From Nicotiana tabacum (Eukaryota; Streptophyta; Magnoliopsida; Solanales; Solanaceae), in the NCBI RefSeq assembly GCF_000715075.1, contig NC_134087.1:108477161-108541160 (forward strand): DNA of 64,000 nucleotides. The letters run 5' to 3'. Under the pieces are notes generated by a model. That model did not search any database. It was given only the letters and a program-made list of their open reading frames with translations, and was not told where the DNA came from. Every line of letters starts with the position of its first letter. Position 1 is the stretch's first letter. Positions 12,961 through 25,307 of the stretch are shown one piece after another. The translations under genes were made by a program, and so were the position numbers.

Positions 12961-13930
12961 AAATGTATGCCCGTATTATACTGGTGGGCGACCTAGAACA
13001 GAAATGAAAAGACAGAAATGTATTCCCGCATTATACTGGTGGGCGACCTAGAATAGAAATGAAGAGACAGAAAATGTATTCCCGCATTATACTGGTGGGC
13101 GACCTAGAACTGAAAGTATTCCCGCATTTTACTGGTGGGCGACCTAGAGCTGAAAAGTATTCCCGCATTTTACTGGTGGGCGACCTAGAACTGAAAGTAT
13201 TCCCGCATTTTACTGGTGGGCGACCTAGAGCTGAAAAGTATTCCCGCATTTTACTGGTGGGCGATCTAGAACTGAAAAGTATTCCCGCATTTTACTGGTG
13301 GGCGACCTAGAACTGAAAAGTATTCCCGCATTTTACTGGTGGGCGACCTAGAACTGAAAAATATTCCCGCATTTTACTGGTGGGCGACCTAGAACTGAAA
13401 GTATTCCCGCATTTTACTGGTGGGCGACCTAGAACTGAAAGTATTCCCGCATTTTACTGGTGGGCGACCTAGAGCTGAAAAGTATTCCCGCATTTTACTG
13501 GTGGGCGACCTAGAACTGAAAGTATTCCCGCATTTTACTGGTGGGCGACCTAGAACTGAAAAGTATTCCCGCATTTTACTGGTGGGCGACCTAGAACTGA
13601 AAGTATTCCCGCATTTTACTGGTGGGCGACCTAGAGCTGAAAAGTATTCCCGCATTTTACTGGTGGGCGACCTAGAGCTGAAAAGTATTCCCGCATTTTA
13701 CTGGTGGGCGACCTAGAGCTGAAAAGTATTCCCGCATTTTACTGGTGGGCGACCTAGAACTGAAAGTATTCCCGCATTTTACTGGTGGGCGACCTAGAAC
13801 TGAAAAGTATTCCCGCATTTTACTGGTGGGCGACCTAGAGCTGAAAAGTATTCCCGCATTTTACTGGTGGGCGACCTAGAGCTGAAAAGTTATCCCGCAT
13901 TTTACTGGTGGGCGACCTAGAACTGAAAGT
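12961..13930. repeat. 40/41-bp tandem array, about 23 units (B 3' UTR)
   Basis: Units read TATTCCCGCATTTTACTGGT then GGGCGACCTAGAACTGAAA(A)G. The first two units are longer (about 55 bp, with extra GAAATGAAAAGACA). Lengths of 40 and 41 often alternate and the AGAACTG/AGAGCTG variants interleave, so an 81-bp dimer is the effective period in places. Since 81 is divisible by 3, long frames are open on both strands (for example 13655-13389 and 13420-13716). Array-bearing 3' UTRs are known for Ogre/Tat elements. Confidence 0.93.
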
Positions 13931-14684
13931 ATTAAAATTGTTTCCTCGTTCTTCCGAGAAAATTTTTGACAATCAGCAGAAAATTTTCTGCCCCGGTTTT
14001 GGTGATTTCCCTGGCATCGCATCCTGCTGCCATCATCAATCCTTCGCTTTCCTGCAGCAGACAAAAGGATTTAGTTAGTTTTAATCATGGTGGGAGGAGG
14101 TGTCTTTCCGGTGGATGATTTTTCCTCTCTTTCCCTTTTCTTGCTCTGTGCCCCCATAACTGGTTGGTGGACAAAGTTGCTTGCTGGGGGTTTCCGGCCT
14201 GCTGGGGATTGGTTTTCAATTTATCCCCTTTTCTGCTTTCTCTTTACAGTACATGCCGTGGGAGTCTGCTTTTACTCCCGGAAACACTCCCTTTAGGAGT
14301 TTACTTCCTCCAAAACTGCAGGGCACAACATTGCATTGCCTGGGGCTAGCCTTTAGGACTGTTGGGGTTACCCTGCATCGGATGAATCCCTCTTCAGTCT
14401 CTGGTAGTAAGCTTTAAAAAATCCTTTTCAAGACAAATTTTTAGAAAGAGAAATAAAAAGATAGAAAAGGAGAAAATCTTTCTGAACCAATACTTGGCGG
14501 GAAAAGAAATTCAGAAGAACTTATCTGGATGACATGACTGGTCCCCGTGATCATGACGTGCACCATAGATTCCCGACCCAGTCTATTTGTATTAATCAAC
14601 TTGCCCGATGGTCTTACTTGATGGGGATAAATGAGTGTCCATTTCTTTGCGAATGTGGACCCTTTTGTTGATCTGTCTTGTCGC

Positions 14685-14848
14685 CTCATAGTGCCCTTCG
14701 AGGGGTTTTCACTAATGAGACTCTCTCTTTTCTCTCAACTCCCGGCGCCTTATGGTGCCTGTGAAGGTTTTCACTGATAAGACTCTCTCATTTTATATCT
14801 CTCATCTTATGTCGCCTTTCGGTGCCTATGAAGGTTTTCACCGATAAG
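14685..14848. other. Hairpin motif 2, three copies in B
   Basis: Copy 1 (14685-14719) pairs CTCAT AGTG with CACT a ATGAG. Copy 2 (14749-14781) pairs CTTAT GGTG with CACT g ATAAG, one poor pair. Copy 3 (14816-14848) keeps GGTG/CACC but only part of the outer arm. All are followed by ACTCTCTC. Confidence 0.6.
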
Positions 14849-15284
14849 ACTCTCTCATTTTATTTCTTCATCGAGGAATCGAGGTGTTGTCGATGTGACT
14901 CTCTCTTCTGGAGATCCCTTTGGACTATCAATTCATTTCCAATTTCATGATCCTCTTCTTTGCTGGGGATCGGCGTATTATTCTCGGCTTTATTTGCATG
15001 ACTTGGCACCTCTTGGATATTGATCGGGAGGTCTTTTGGACGTCGATGTTGGTTTTGGTGTGGGGCTAAAGCAAGGCTATCAAAATGAAATAATTTGATG
15101 GGTGATCTGCTACAACTTTTGGAATCTAACCTTTGTTGGAATTTTTAAAACATAACCTCTGCCCCAGTTTTCTTGCTTGGGGGATTTTATTTTTACTCTA
15201 GGTTGAGCTACGTGCGTTATGCACACTGTGCCTATTATGCATACTTATGGACATTATGCACACTATGACCGAGCCGTGAGGCGC

Positions 15285-15323
15285 CTACGTATCCTCTTCG
15301 AGGAATCAGGTCAAACGTAGTTC
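15285..15323. other. Hairpin motif 1, B site 2 (after integrase)
   Basis: Arms CTACGT with ACGTAG and inner TCCTC with GAGGA around TTC; the outer CCGAA arm is absent. Confidence 0.7.
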
Positions 15324-15607
15324 CCACGGTTTTGTATTTCTTATTATTTTTATCTTCTTTTTCTTTTCTTTCTCCTTCTTTTTTTTCATTTTCCTTTAAT
15401 GATTTTTTCTCTTTTTTTTTCTTTTTCTTTCATATTTTTTCCATTAGTGATTCCAAAAGAGGGGTATGAAAGAATAACTTAAGGCTCAAAAGGGGGAAAC
15501 AAGGGTTAAAAGTGTTTGGATAGAAGAAAGAACTGCCTCTGTCATTTCATTATCCAATAAGCACCAAGTACAAACAAACGAACCGATAATTTCCATAATT
15601 AAAGAAA

Positions 15608-18600
15608 TTACGCATAATATCTCTTGACTGCATCAGAATTGATAGCCATGTCGACACATCTCCCCTCAATATCTGTCAAACACACAGCACCGTTGGACAA
15701 CACTCTGGTCACAATATAAGGCCCTTGCCAATTTGGGGCGAACTTGCCTTTGCCTCGACCTGATGCGGGAGGATCTTCTTTAACACCTGCTGCCCTACTT
15801 CAAACTTCCTGGGGCGTACCTTCTTATTGTATGTTCTCGCCATTCTCTTCTGATACAGCTGACCATGGTACATTGCTGCCAATCTTTTCTCATCTATCAA
15901 GCTCAACTGTTCCAATCGAGCTCTGACCCATTCATCATCATCAATCTCGGCTTCAGCGACAATCCGGAGGGACAGAATTTCGACCTCAGCCGATATTACG
16001 GCCTCAGTTCCGTACACCAACAAATAAGGAGTTGCACCTATGGAGGTCCGGACGGTAGTGCGATAACCCAACAGAGCAAAGGGTAATCTCTCGTGCCATT
16101 GTCTAGATCCTTCCACCATCTTTCGCAGTATCTTCTTGATGTTTTTATTGGCTGCTTCGACCGCTCCATTCGCCTTGGGACGATATGGGGTGGAATTGCA
16201 GTGTGTAATCTTGAATTGTTGGCATACCTCTCTCATCAGGCTGCTGTTAAGATTCGCACCGTTATCCGTGATGATTACTTTTGGGATCCCAAATCTGCAG
16301 ATGATATGGGAGTGCACAAAATCCACCACCGCCTTTTTAGTTACTGACTTGAAGGTTTTAGCCTCAACCCATTTGGTGAAGTAGTCAATGGTTACTAGAA
16401 TGAACCTATGACCGTTGGACGCTGCTGGCTCGATAGGTCCAATGACATCCATGCCCCATGCCACAAACGGCCAGGGTGCTGACATCGTATGTAACTCTGT
16501 TGGCGGAGAATGAATCAGATCTCCATGTATCTGACACTGATGGCATTTCCTTACGAAAGTGATACAGTCGTGTTCCATGGTGAGCCAATGATACCCTGCC
16601 CTGAGGATCTTCCTTGCCAATACATATCCGCTCATATGTGGCCCGCAAACTCCAGCATGTACCTCTGCTATAACCGTCGTGGCTTGACCGGCATCTATAC
16701 ATCTCAACAATCCCAAATCCGGGGTTCTTTTGTACAAAACTCCTCCGTTGAGGAAGAAACCATTCGACAAACGCCGAAGGGCTCTTTTTTGGTCTCCAGT
16801 GGCCTGTTCCGGATATATCCCCATTCTGAGGTATTCGTTGATATCATGAAACCAGGGCTCGACATCTGCCTCCTTTTCTACGGCGTTGCAATAAGCGTGC
16901 TGATCACGGACCTGGATGTGCAAAGGATCAACATACATTTTGTCAGGGTGGTGCAACATTGATGCTAAGGTGGCCAATGCATCCGCTACCTCGTTATGAA
17001 TTCTCGGGATATGTTTGAATTTCACCGATCGAAATCGCTTGCTCAAATCGTGCAAGCATTGTCGATAGGGTATGAGTTTCAGATCCCGTGTTTCCCATTC
17101 ACCCTGATTCTGATGTACCAAGAGGTCCGAGTCTCCCAAGACCAAAACGTCTTGGACATCCATGTCCGCAGCCAATCGCAGACCCAAAATGCAAGCTTCA
17201 TACTCAGCCATATTGTTGGTGCAATAGAAGCGTAGTTGAGCCGTAACAGGGTAATGGCGTCCTGTTTCAGAAATGAGTACTTGCTCCTATTCCAACCCCT
17301 TTCGCGTTTGCAGCTCCATCGAAGAAAAGCTTCCAATCTGGTTCCTCGGGTAACTCCAGCTCATTTGTATGCATTACCTCTTCGTCGGGAAAATATGTTC
17401 TTAAAGGCTCGTATTTTTCATCAACTGGATTCTCTGCCAAATGGTCGGCCAGCGCCTGGGCTTTCATGGCTGTCCTGGTCACATAGACAATATCAAACTC
17501 TGTGAGCAGAATTTGCCATTTGGCCAACCTTCCTGTGGGCATAGGTTTCTGAAAGATATACTTCAATGGGTCCAAACGGGATATGAGATAAGTAGTATAT
17601 GACGACAGGTAGTGTTTCAACTTCTGAGCTACCAAAGTTAGGGCGCAACATGTTTTCTCAAGTTGAGTGTACTTGACTTCATATACTGTGAATTTCTTGC
17701 TAAGATAGTAGATGGCCTGCTCCTTCCTTCCTGTGTCATCATGTTGCCCTAGTACACAACCAAATGAATTTTCCAGGACCGTCAGATAAAGAATCAAGGG
17801 CTTCCCTGGCTTAGGCGGGACCAATACGGGTGGATTAGACAGATACCCTTTGATTTGGTCGAAAGCCTCTTGACACTCTGCCGTCCAACTTACCGCAGCA
17901 TCCTTTCTCAGCAGCTGAAATATGGGCTCACAAGTTGCTGTGAGTTGAGCGATGAACCTGCTGATGTAATTGAGTCTACCCAGCAAACTCATTACCTCTG
18001 TTTTGTTCTTTGGTGGTGGCAAATCTCAGATGGATTCGATTTTGGATGGGTCTAACTCAATCCCCCGTCGACTGACGATGAATCCTAACAGCTTTCCTGA
18101 CGGAACCCCGAATGCGCATTTGGCCGGGTTAAGCTTGATATTATACCTTCGGAGTCTTTGGAAGAATCTCCTTAGGTATGCTATATGGTCTTCCTGACGC
18201 CAAGACTTTATGATCACATCATCTACGTACACCTCAATTTCTTTGTGTATCATGTCGTGAAACACAGCAGTCATTGCTCGCATGTACGTTGCCCCGGCAT
18301 TCTTTAGTCCGAACGGCATTACCCGATAGCAGTAAGTTCCCCATGGCGTGATAAATGCTGTCTTTTCCGCATCTTCCTCGTCCATTAGGATCTGATGATA
18401 TCCCGCATAGCAATCCACAAAGGATCCGATCTCGCGCCCAGCGCAATTATCGATCAGGATATGAATGTTGGGCAACGGAAAATTGTCCTTGGGACTTGCT
18501 TTGTTGAGGTTGCGGTAGTCGACGCACACCCTGATTTTTCCATCCTTCTTTGGAACTGGTACCACATTGGCCAACCACTCGGGATATCGAGTGACCTGAA

Positions 18601-19085
18601 TGACCTTCGCCTGCAACTGCTTAATCACCTCTTCTTTGATCTTTACACTCATTTCTGTTTTAAATTTCCTTAGCTTTTGCTTGACCGGAGGGTATGCCGG
18701 GTCAGTGGGCAATTTGTGAACCACTAGATTGGTGCTTAATCCCGGTATATCGTCGTATGACCATGCAAAAACATCTTTGAATTCCACGAGGGTTTTGATC
18801 AATTCTTCCCTGACATTCGGCTCAATATGGATGCTGATTTTGGTTTCTCGGACATTATCAGCGTCTCCTAGATTCATAGCCTCAGTGTCATTTAGGTTAG
18901 GTTTGGGTTTTTCTTCAAATTGGCACAGTTCTCGGTTTATCTCTTCGAAGGCTTTATCTTCGTCATATTCAGATTCATCATCACAAACGACCTCTTACAT
19001 CATTGAGTCAGATTCAGATTGATTTATTAGACTAGGTCGAAGATCCTCTGTGCATGCCATGTCATTAGAACCAGTAAAAAGAGAA
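15608..19085 (-). pseudogene. pol: Ogre B ORF3: RT, RNase H, archaeal-type RNase H, integrase
   Basis: This exon follows the intron acceptor at 19086. Reverse transcriptase lies at about 18877-18030, with the catalytic YVDD near 18228 and a SFVDCYAGYHQ motif A. A gypsy RNase H (about 17790-17430) and a Tat-type archaeal-like RNase H (from FFDGAANAKG near 17310 to about 16950) follow. Integrase has an HHCC finger (HAGVCGPH...CHQC) and a DD35E core: D in WGMDVIGP, D in ITDNGAN and E in GAVEAANK, 35 residues after the second D. The lesions are stop TAA 18997-18995, stop TGA 18028-18026, a one-base insertion near 17280 and a one-base deletion near 15750; the original frame then ends at TAA 15610-15608. 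Motifs are intact but no full protein can be made. Confidence 0.93.
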
Positions 19086-19261
19086 CTGTTCAGAAAGAAA
19101 AAGAACAAAACAAAATTAAAATGGGACAAAAGAAGAAAACTTTATTAAACTTGCGGGATAAAAGGGTTCACACTTTTACAAAACAAAAGTAAAATTTGGA
19201 TTACACCCTGGAATAATCCGAACAAAACAAAACAAACAAAACATAAATCAAAGCCTACTAC
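19086..19261 (-). other. Putative Ogre intron between protease and RT
   Basis: On the minus strand GT (19261-19260) and AG (19087-19086) bound 176 nt, with a T-rich stretch before CTGAACAG. Removing it bypasses the TAG that ends gag-protease and keeps the reading frame into ORF3; I checked that the codon phase agrees with the RT frame. An intron at this position is an established Ogre feature. Splicing itself cannot be seen from DNA. Confidence 0.7.
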
Positions 19262-22200
19262 CAAGACTCCCCTCGGACAGGAAGAGGAGTAACTGTCCAA
19301 TTGTTGGTTTTGGCCTCAGGCCCCACAAACTGTATCTCTGCTCTGCTGGAATCTTCTCCAGCTTCTACCATACTGACATCAGCGAATAGCCGCTCGAAAC
19401 TCTGATTCAGGTCCCCATCCATACCAATCAATGGTCCTAGAATCTTTGGGACCGATGGACTTTTGGCGCTTGCTCTGACAAAAGATCTTGAGAGACGTGG
19501 CACGGGTTTGGGAAGATACCAGACTTTCTTCTTCATTTTTCGCGCTTGCTTTACATCTGCTGCGGTTGGTTTGAACCCCAATCCGAAAGTTTCTAGATTT
19601 TTAGGCAGGGAGACAGGTTGGACAATCCCCTGAAGCTCGACTCCCGGGCCCTTTCCCGGCACAAATCCATTACCCAGCATTTCCGAGACCATCATGACTG
19701 TCGCGGCGGCTACCCTAGGGTGCGGGATGATTTCTCCTTCAGAAATTTTGTTTGCCGACACTGTATCAAAAATCTGGTAGACCCAAGGACCTTTGTCATC
19801 ATAGGTCTCTATGAAGGGCACAATGGCGCCACCCATGGTGCATGTCGTGTCCTCGCCGTGTAGTACGACCTCCTGCCTATCCCACTCGAACTTCACCATC
19901 TGATGTAGGGTGGAGGGTACTGCTTTGGCTGCATGAATCCATGGTCGTCCTAACAGAAGGTCATAAGATACTGTGGCATCTAATACCTAGAACTCCATGG
20001 TGAATAGGACAGGAGCGATGGTCAATTCAAGTACAACATCCCCTACAGTAGTTGTTCCATTTCCGTCAAATCCTCGGACACAGATGCTATTCTTGTGGAT
20101 TCTTCCGTGGTCGATCTTTAACTGGTTTAGGGTGGATAATGGACAAATATTGGCACTTGACCCGTTATCCACCAATACCCGAGTAACTACCGCGTTTTCA
20201 CATTTGACAGTCAGATAGAGAGCTTTATTATGCTCCGTACCTTCCACTGGCAGATCATCATCTGAGAACGTTACCCTGTTCACTTCGAAAATCTTGTTGG
20301 CAATGGTTTCCAGGTGGTTTACAGAAATCTCGTTGGGTACATGAGCTTCGTTCAGTATTTTCATTAGGGCCCGGCGATGTTCCTCAGAATGGATCAGTAA
20401 TGATAGCAGCGAGATCTGTGCTGGTGTTTTCCTCAGCTGCTCGACCACGGAGTAGTCCTGCACTTTCATCTTCCTCAAGAACTCCTCAGCCTCTTCTTTG
20501 GACACAGGTTTCTTGGTTGTAGCGGGGTTGGTTCTTCTTAGCTCCACCGGAGCAAAACACCGACCTGATCGAGTCAGTCCTTGCTCTTCACAACTAACTT
20601 CCTCCACTTGTTTTCCTTTGTACATCACCACTGCCCTCTCGTATTTCCAAGGCACAGCCTTACTATCAACCATCGGCAACTGAACTGCGGGCTTTATTGT
20701 GACCAGTTCCCTGTATACCCCTTTTAACACAACTGCAGGTGTGGGCGGAGTCCCTGATATTACCAACTTGTTTGGCTCGGGTTTGCTTGTTATGGCGGAC
20801 GGTCTCTTCCCCAATATCACTACCGGCTTGACGCCTTCTCCCTGGGACTGTACCCCTATTCCTCCACTGGTCGATCCTTCTTTCGGAGCGGCCTGGATCA
20901 TCATCACTGTTTGTGAGGGTTTTCTCAACTCTCCTCCCTCATACACCAACTCAATCATGTGAGTCTCGTGGTGCGCTAGCAATAGGTTCTGGTTGATGTT
21001 AGGAGCTTCCGGTGTCTGGACCTCGATCTTATTGGTATCAATAAGATCCTGTATGGCATGCCTCAATTTCCAACACTTTTCGGTATCATGCCCCAGCATC
21101 CCTGAGCAGTACTCACAACTTATTGATCGGTCCAAATTCTGGGGTGGGGGATTTGGTTCTCGAGTCTGGACAGGACTAACCAAACCCAACTGCCTCAATT
21201 TGTGGAACAAAACGGTGTAGGTTTCTCCCAACTCTGTGAAAGTTCTGTGCTTCCGCAGCCTGTCATTCCTAGCATCTGGATTTCCCCGAAAACCTGCCCC
21301 TGGAGGGTTTCTATATGCCCTTGGTGGATGATAGGTGTTTTGGGGTGGTGCATATGTGTTCTGGGGAGCCGGCGCGCGCCATTGCGGGCGAACCGGAGGC
21401 TGAGTGTATGTCTGGGCTTGGTGTATGGAGAAATGTGGTTCTTGGTGTGGATAGTAGTGCTGTGGTAGGCTGTATGGGTAGTTTGGCCCGTGGGGCCTGA
21501 GTTGATTGTAGTGGGGTTTGCCAGACCTGGCCCAACTGCTTGCCTCAATCGTGGCAATTTCTTCTTTCTTTCTTCTTCCCAACGCACCTCCCGTGCCGCT
21601 CTGAATAGCCTGGGTCGTAGCCTTGAGTGCCGAGTAATTCAGGATTTTGTCAGACCTCAGACCCTCTTCTATCATGACCCCTATCTTCACTACCTCGTTG
21701 AAGGATTTTCCGACCGTTGTCACCAAGTGACCAAAGTAGGTTGGATCCAGTGTTTGCAAGAAGTAGTCCACCATTTCTCCCTCTCTCATGGGAGGATCCA
21801 CTCTAGCTGCTTGCTCTCTCCAGCGGAACCCGTACTCGCGAAAACTTTCCCCGGGCTTCTTCCCGGTCCTCAATAATGTGAGACGGTCAGGGACTATCTC
21901 GAGATTGTATTGGAAATGACCTGCGAAAGCCTGCGCCAGGTCATCCCAAGTGTACCATCTGCTGGAATCCTGCCTGGTATACCATTCTAGCGCAGATCCG
22001 CTCAGACTTTGGCCGAAATAAGCTATCAGCAGCTCATCTTTGCCGCCTGCCCCTCTCATTTTGCTACAGAATCCCCGCAAATGCGTCATGGGATCACTGT
22101 GCCCTTCATATAAATCAAACTTAGGCATCTTGAACCCAGCCGGGAGTTAGACGTCCGGGAAAGGGCATAGATCTTTGTAAGCCACGCTGACTTGGTTGCC

Positions 22201-22719
22201 CAATCCGTGTAGGTTACTGAAGGACTGCTCCAGGATTTTGAACTTCCTCAATACCTCATCCTATTCAAGGGCTTTAACCGGCTTTTCAATCTCTGCCGGT
22301 ACCTCCAAGTGCGGGTTGTAGGCCTGTGGTTCGGGTGCATGGAATGTAGGCTCAGGGGGATAGTATTGCGTATTAGGAGCCTGAAACAATGGCTCGCTGG
22401 TTGATCTTTGCAGGGTGGCTGATGTGGGTCCCATAAAAGTGGGAACATTTGGTGTTGGGAGAGGTTGATGGGGTGGTGGAGCTTGGGAATCATGTGGGCT
22501 TCTTTCCTGATGATAACGGGGATTCGGGAGGCTTGTTGAAGGGCCGGAGTGAGGGTATTCCGGCATGTGCCCCAGTGGCTCAGGGCTCTTTTGTGCTTTG
22601 GCTAGAGCTAGCTGCATTGCATTCATCTCTAGTCCCATCCTTTCAATCTTTTCCATTGCTTCTTTTAACAACTGGCTCATCAGCCTTTCTTCCTCGTTAC
22701 TATTCTCTGAAGTAGTCAT
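19262..22719 (-). pseudogene. gag-pro: Ogre B gag-protease
   Basis: The reading starts at MTTSENSNEEE (22719), with a short coiled-coil-like N-terminus. The gag capsid-like domain follows at about 22128-21500 (YEGHSDPMTHLRGFC, FREYGFRWREQAARV), then a Pro/Tyr/Gln-rich linker. A CCHC-type knuckle, CEYCSGMLGHDTEKC, lies near 21115. An aspartic protease with VLVDNGSSANIC is near 20170, and a G-patch-like Gly-rich segment ([11 protein letters not shown]) near 19670. In-frame stops interrupt it at 22263-22261, 22149-22147 and 19989-19987; the frame otherwise stays the same to the intron donor. Gag forms particles and protease matures the polyprotein. Confidence 0.92.
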
Positions 22720-23262
22720 GCTTGTTGCTACTGGTCCTTTGGATCTGATTTGGTAAGAGTGTGTTGCCAGAATTCTTTAACAACTAACTTGTCTGGAAAC
22801 AGACAACAACAAACTTTGTTAGCGTTAGATTTTAACAGATTTGATCACAACACATAGAGGATGCAATGTTCCTAGGCAGTTAACTGTTTCTACATGCTTT
22901 GCTTCAAACAACATGCGCCATCCCGGCTTACTCATTTGTCCCTTTTTTAAAGTACTTTGGGAAACGCTGTATTTTATTTTATTTCTCCTTTTTTTCTTTC
23001 TTAAAAGCGGTCGAATCTTATGGGGATTGCCTACGTATCACGTCCCCGCGCGAATCAGACCAGGTGTAGTTCTGCCATAAGGTAAAGACACACAAAATTC
23101 TTTTTGGAATCATTAAGTTCATCATCAAAATTTGCTATTACAAATTACTTCCAATAAAGAATAGCAACAGTACAGACTCCACAGTTTTTAACTTGATTTG
23201 GCTAAAAGAAAAGAAAACAACACATGGGAAAGCACAAAGCCTGAACAGGACTCGACCGAAGA
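22720..23262 (-). other. Spacer between ORF1 and gag of B
   Basis: This 543-bp non-coding gap contains motif 1 (23031-23072), preceded by TGGGGATTG and a pyrimidine-rich tract (22975-23005). No promoter is evident. How the downstream gag is translated from one long RNA is not visible. Confidence 0.6.
23031..23072. other. Hairpin motif 1, B site 3 (ORF1-gag spacer)
   Basis: Inner TCACG with CGCGA has one A/C pair, which is a U-G wobble on the element's RNA strand. The outer CTAC arm pairs with GTAG, with mismatches beyond. Confidence 0.6.
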
Positions 23263-25307
23263 TTAATTTCCCAACTTAGGGGCCCACGAGGCATCATTCG
23301 GCCTTTTCGCGGCTCTAGGTGTGAGGTCTCTCTGCAAGCTTTTCAATTCATTCATGATCCGATGGACGCAGCCCATGATGGAAACAAGGAGGGTTTTCCG
23401 AGGCATTTGCTCACATGCTAGGCATCTCATGTAGATGTAGTGCCCAATCTCGTCGATCCTTCCTCGAATGTTGTCCCTTTCAATGAACAATTGCTTATCT
23501 GTCGGTTTTTTAATCCTAGTGCTTGCGCATTGTCGGCAAGCTGATCCTGGAACATCTCCATTTGTCTTTCCATGCAGGCCATTGCATCGTAACAACGTCT
23601 TCTGTCAGCCTGGGCATCTCGTGCTTGTTTGCTGATCCGATCATGCAGAGTGGAGTTCGTTTTCCTTAATATCCCGATGCTCATTTCATAATCCCTTATG
23701 ACTTGTTGCAGGTGCTGCCTCCGGGCCATGGTACTTTTTGCCCACTTGGTTCGTAATCTTGCTGTGCTAGCCTTGGCTCTTTCCAAGTCTTCCTGGCTTT
23801 CCGCAACCTGATTTTTTAACCCTGCTATCAATCTTTTATCCGCCCGGCTTCTCAGTTGGTTGTCGGCCTCCCTTTTCATCTTCCGGATCTGAGCTTTGAG
23901 GATCTCGCCTTCTCTGATTAATCTGTTCTTTTCTCCCTTGTGGGTAGCGGACTGTAATTGGCTTTCAAACTTCATATCCTGAACTTGTTGCTTCAGTTTG
24001 CCTGTCTCAGCAAGATATTCCCGCTCTTTGGCCAACCAGTCCCACTGCTCTTGTGAGGATCTGGCAAACTCTTGCAGGTGCGGTCTTTTAGCCGGCCTTG
24101 CGGATGACGTTTCCCCTTTGTACCAAGCCTGATATCCGGGCGAAACTTCCCCTTTTGTCCGATTCAATACACAAGTATTTGCCTCTAAGTATTGGCATTG
24201 GCCCCACATTTGGCGAACCCTTGCTTCAGGAAACTGGCCATCGGGACTGATCTCAATCACCTGGGTGCTTAAATCCTCGTCTTTTGGCACTATTTGACAT
24301 CTCCCAAGTTGCCTTAAAACCCGATGCGGCGCATAAGGTTGAATGCTCTTAAGTCCCATTAAGAGAAAATGGGGCATGGCTGCTGGCATGTATATAACTT
24401 CGTCGATCGGTAACCAACCCAGCGTCCACTGTATTTGACTGGCGTTGAGGGCACGGAAATATGAGGTCCATGCCGAAACTCCTTTAGGTAGGTAGGCCTC
24501 ATTAACTCTGGTATAGAACTCCTCTATGTAGGTCCTGTCAGCGGATCCATGGCTCAGAAACTGAGCTCGGTGACATAGGTGTTCAGTCATCCACATTTGC
24601 AACAACAAGTTGCAACCTTCGAAAAAGTTTCCTCCGGCCTTGCAGGACGTGAGAGCCCGGAATATATCGGATACAATCATGGGCGCCAGCGTGCTATCTT
24701 TCTGTGTGAGCAAAGTACTGACGACCCCCGCTATCTTTATGTCGATATTCTCGTCTTTTCTTGGGAACACTAAGAGCCCTAAGAAAGTTATCATAAAAGC
24801 AACCCGTCTATGTTCATCCCACTTTCGACGGTTACTTTTGCTGCACAACTGGTTTTCTGGTTTGTCGAATCCTCCTATGTGACCATATCTTTGGTATATG
24901 AAACTCACAGTGCAAAAACCTTTTGCCAAGTCAGGGTTACGAATTGTTCTGACTATCTTTAATGAGTCCAGAAACCGGTGTACTGCCACAGCTCTTGGAG
25001 CAACCAGGTATTTATGCCTCAATGGAGCCTCAGCACTGCCGATATACCCTGCTATTTCTTCTAAAGTTGGGGTAAGTTCAAAGTCCGAGAAGTGGAAGAC
25101 ATTGTGCGCAGGATCCCAGTGAGGGACTAGTGCCCTTATGATATCTCCCCGTGGCCTGATATCCAACAAACTCGTGAGGCCTTTCAGATATTTCTTGATT
25201 TCGTCATGCCCTTCTTTGCCTAAATCATTCCACCAAAGCCGCAATTGGAGGGGAATTTTATTCATGATTGCAAAGGGTTCATTTGGAGTCGTGCTCATTC
25301 TGCACAT
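23263..25307 (-). pseudogene. Ogre B ORF1 (DUF7745-like N-terminus, coiled-coil C-terminus)
   Basis: ORF1 precedes gag in Ogre elements and its biochemical role is unknown. From 25307 the protein has LRLWWNDLGKEG, then TSLLDIRPRGDIIRALVPHW and FELTPTLEEIAGYIG, matching the plant family I recall as DUF7745. From about residue 410 it becomes rich in K, E, R and Q with heptad-like spacing, probably a coiled coil. The uninterrupted frame reaches 23427, but the family-like end (ERDNIRGRIDEIGHYIY, stop at 23263) is in another frame, implying a one-base deletion near 23491-23500. I see no catalytic motif. The upstream ATG at 25307 was chosen; the one in IMNKIPLQ is an alternative. Confidence 0.82.

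Larger units (their letters stand above)
12187..15607 (-). other. Ogre B 3' untranslated region
   Basis: Non-coding sequence between the integrase stop (15608) and the 3' LTR. It contains motif 1 at 12304-12371 and 15285-15323, the 40/41-bp array (12961-13930), three motif 2 copies (14685-14848), a CCCCA/TGGGG pair (15162-15182) and a pyrimidine-rich run (15335-15440). Small open frames here follow the repeats and encode nothing recognisable. Confidence 0.8.

Noticed and set aside
13031..13716. Open frames on both strands with repeated GRPPVKCGN or VFPHFTGGRPRAEK peptides
   Set aside because: By-products of the 81-bp dimer; no start context or domain supports translation.
12961..13930. CRISPR-like regular repeats
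   Set aside because: There are no unique spacers, since units are contiguous variants of each other, and the setting is a plant retrotransposon 3' UTR.
15744..22756. Many plus-strand ORFs of 60-150 codons opposite the B genes
   Set aside because: Shadows of the gag and pol frames; none has an independent domain or conserved start.
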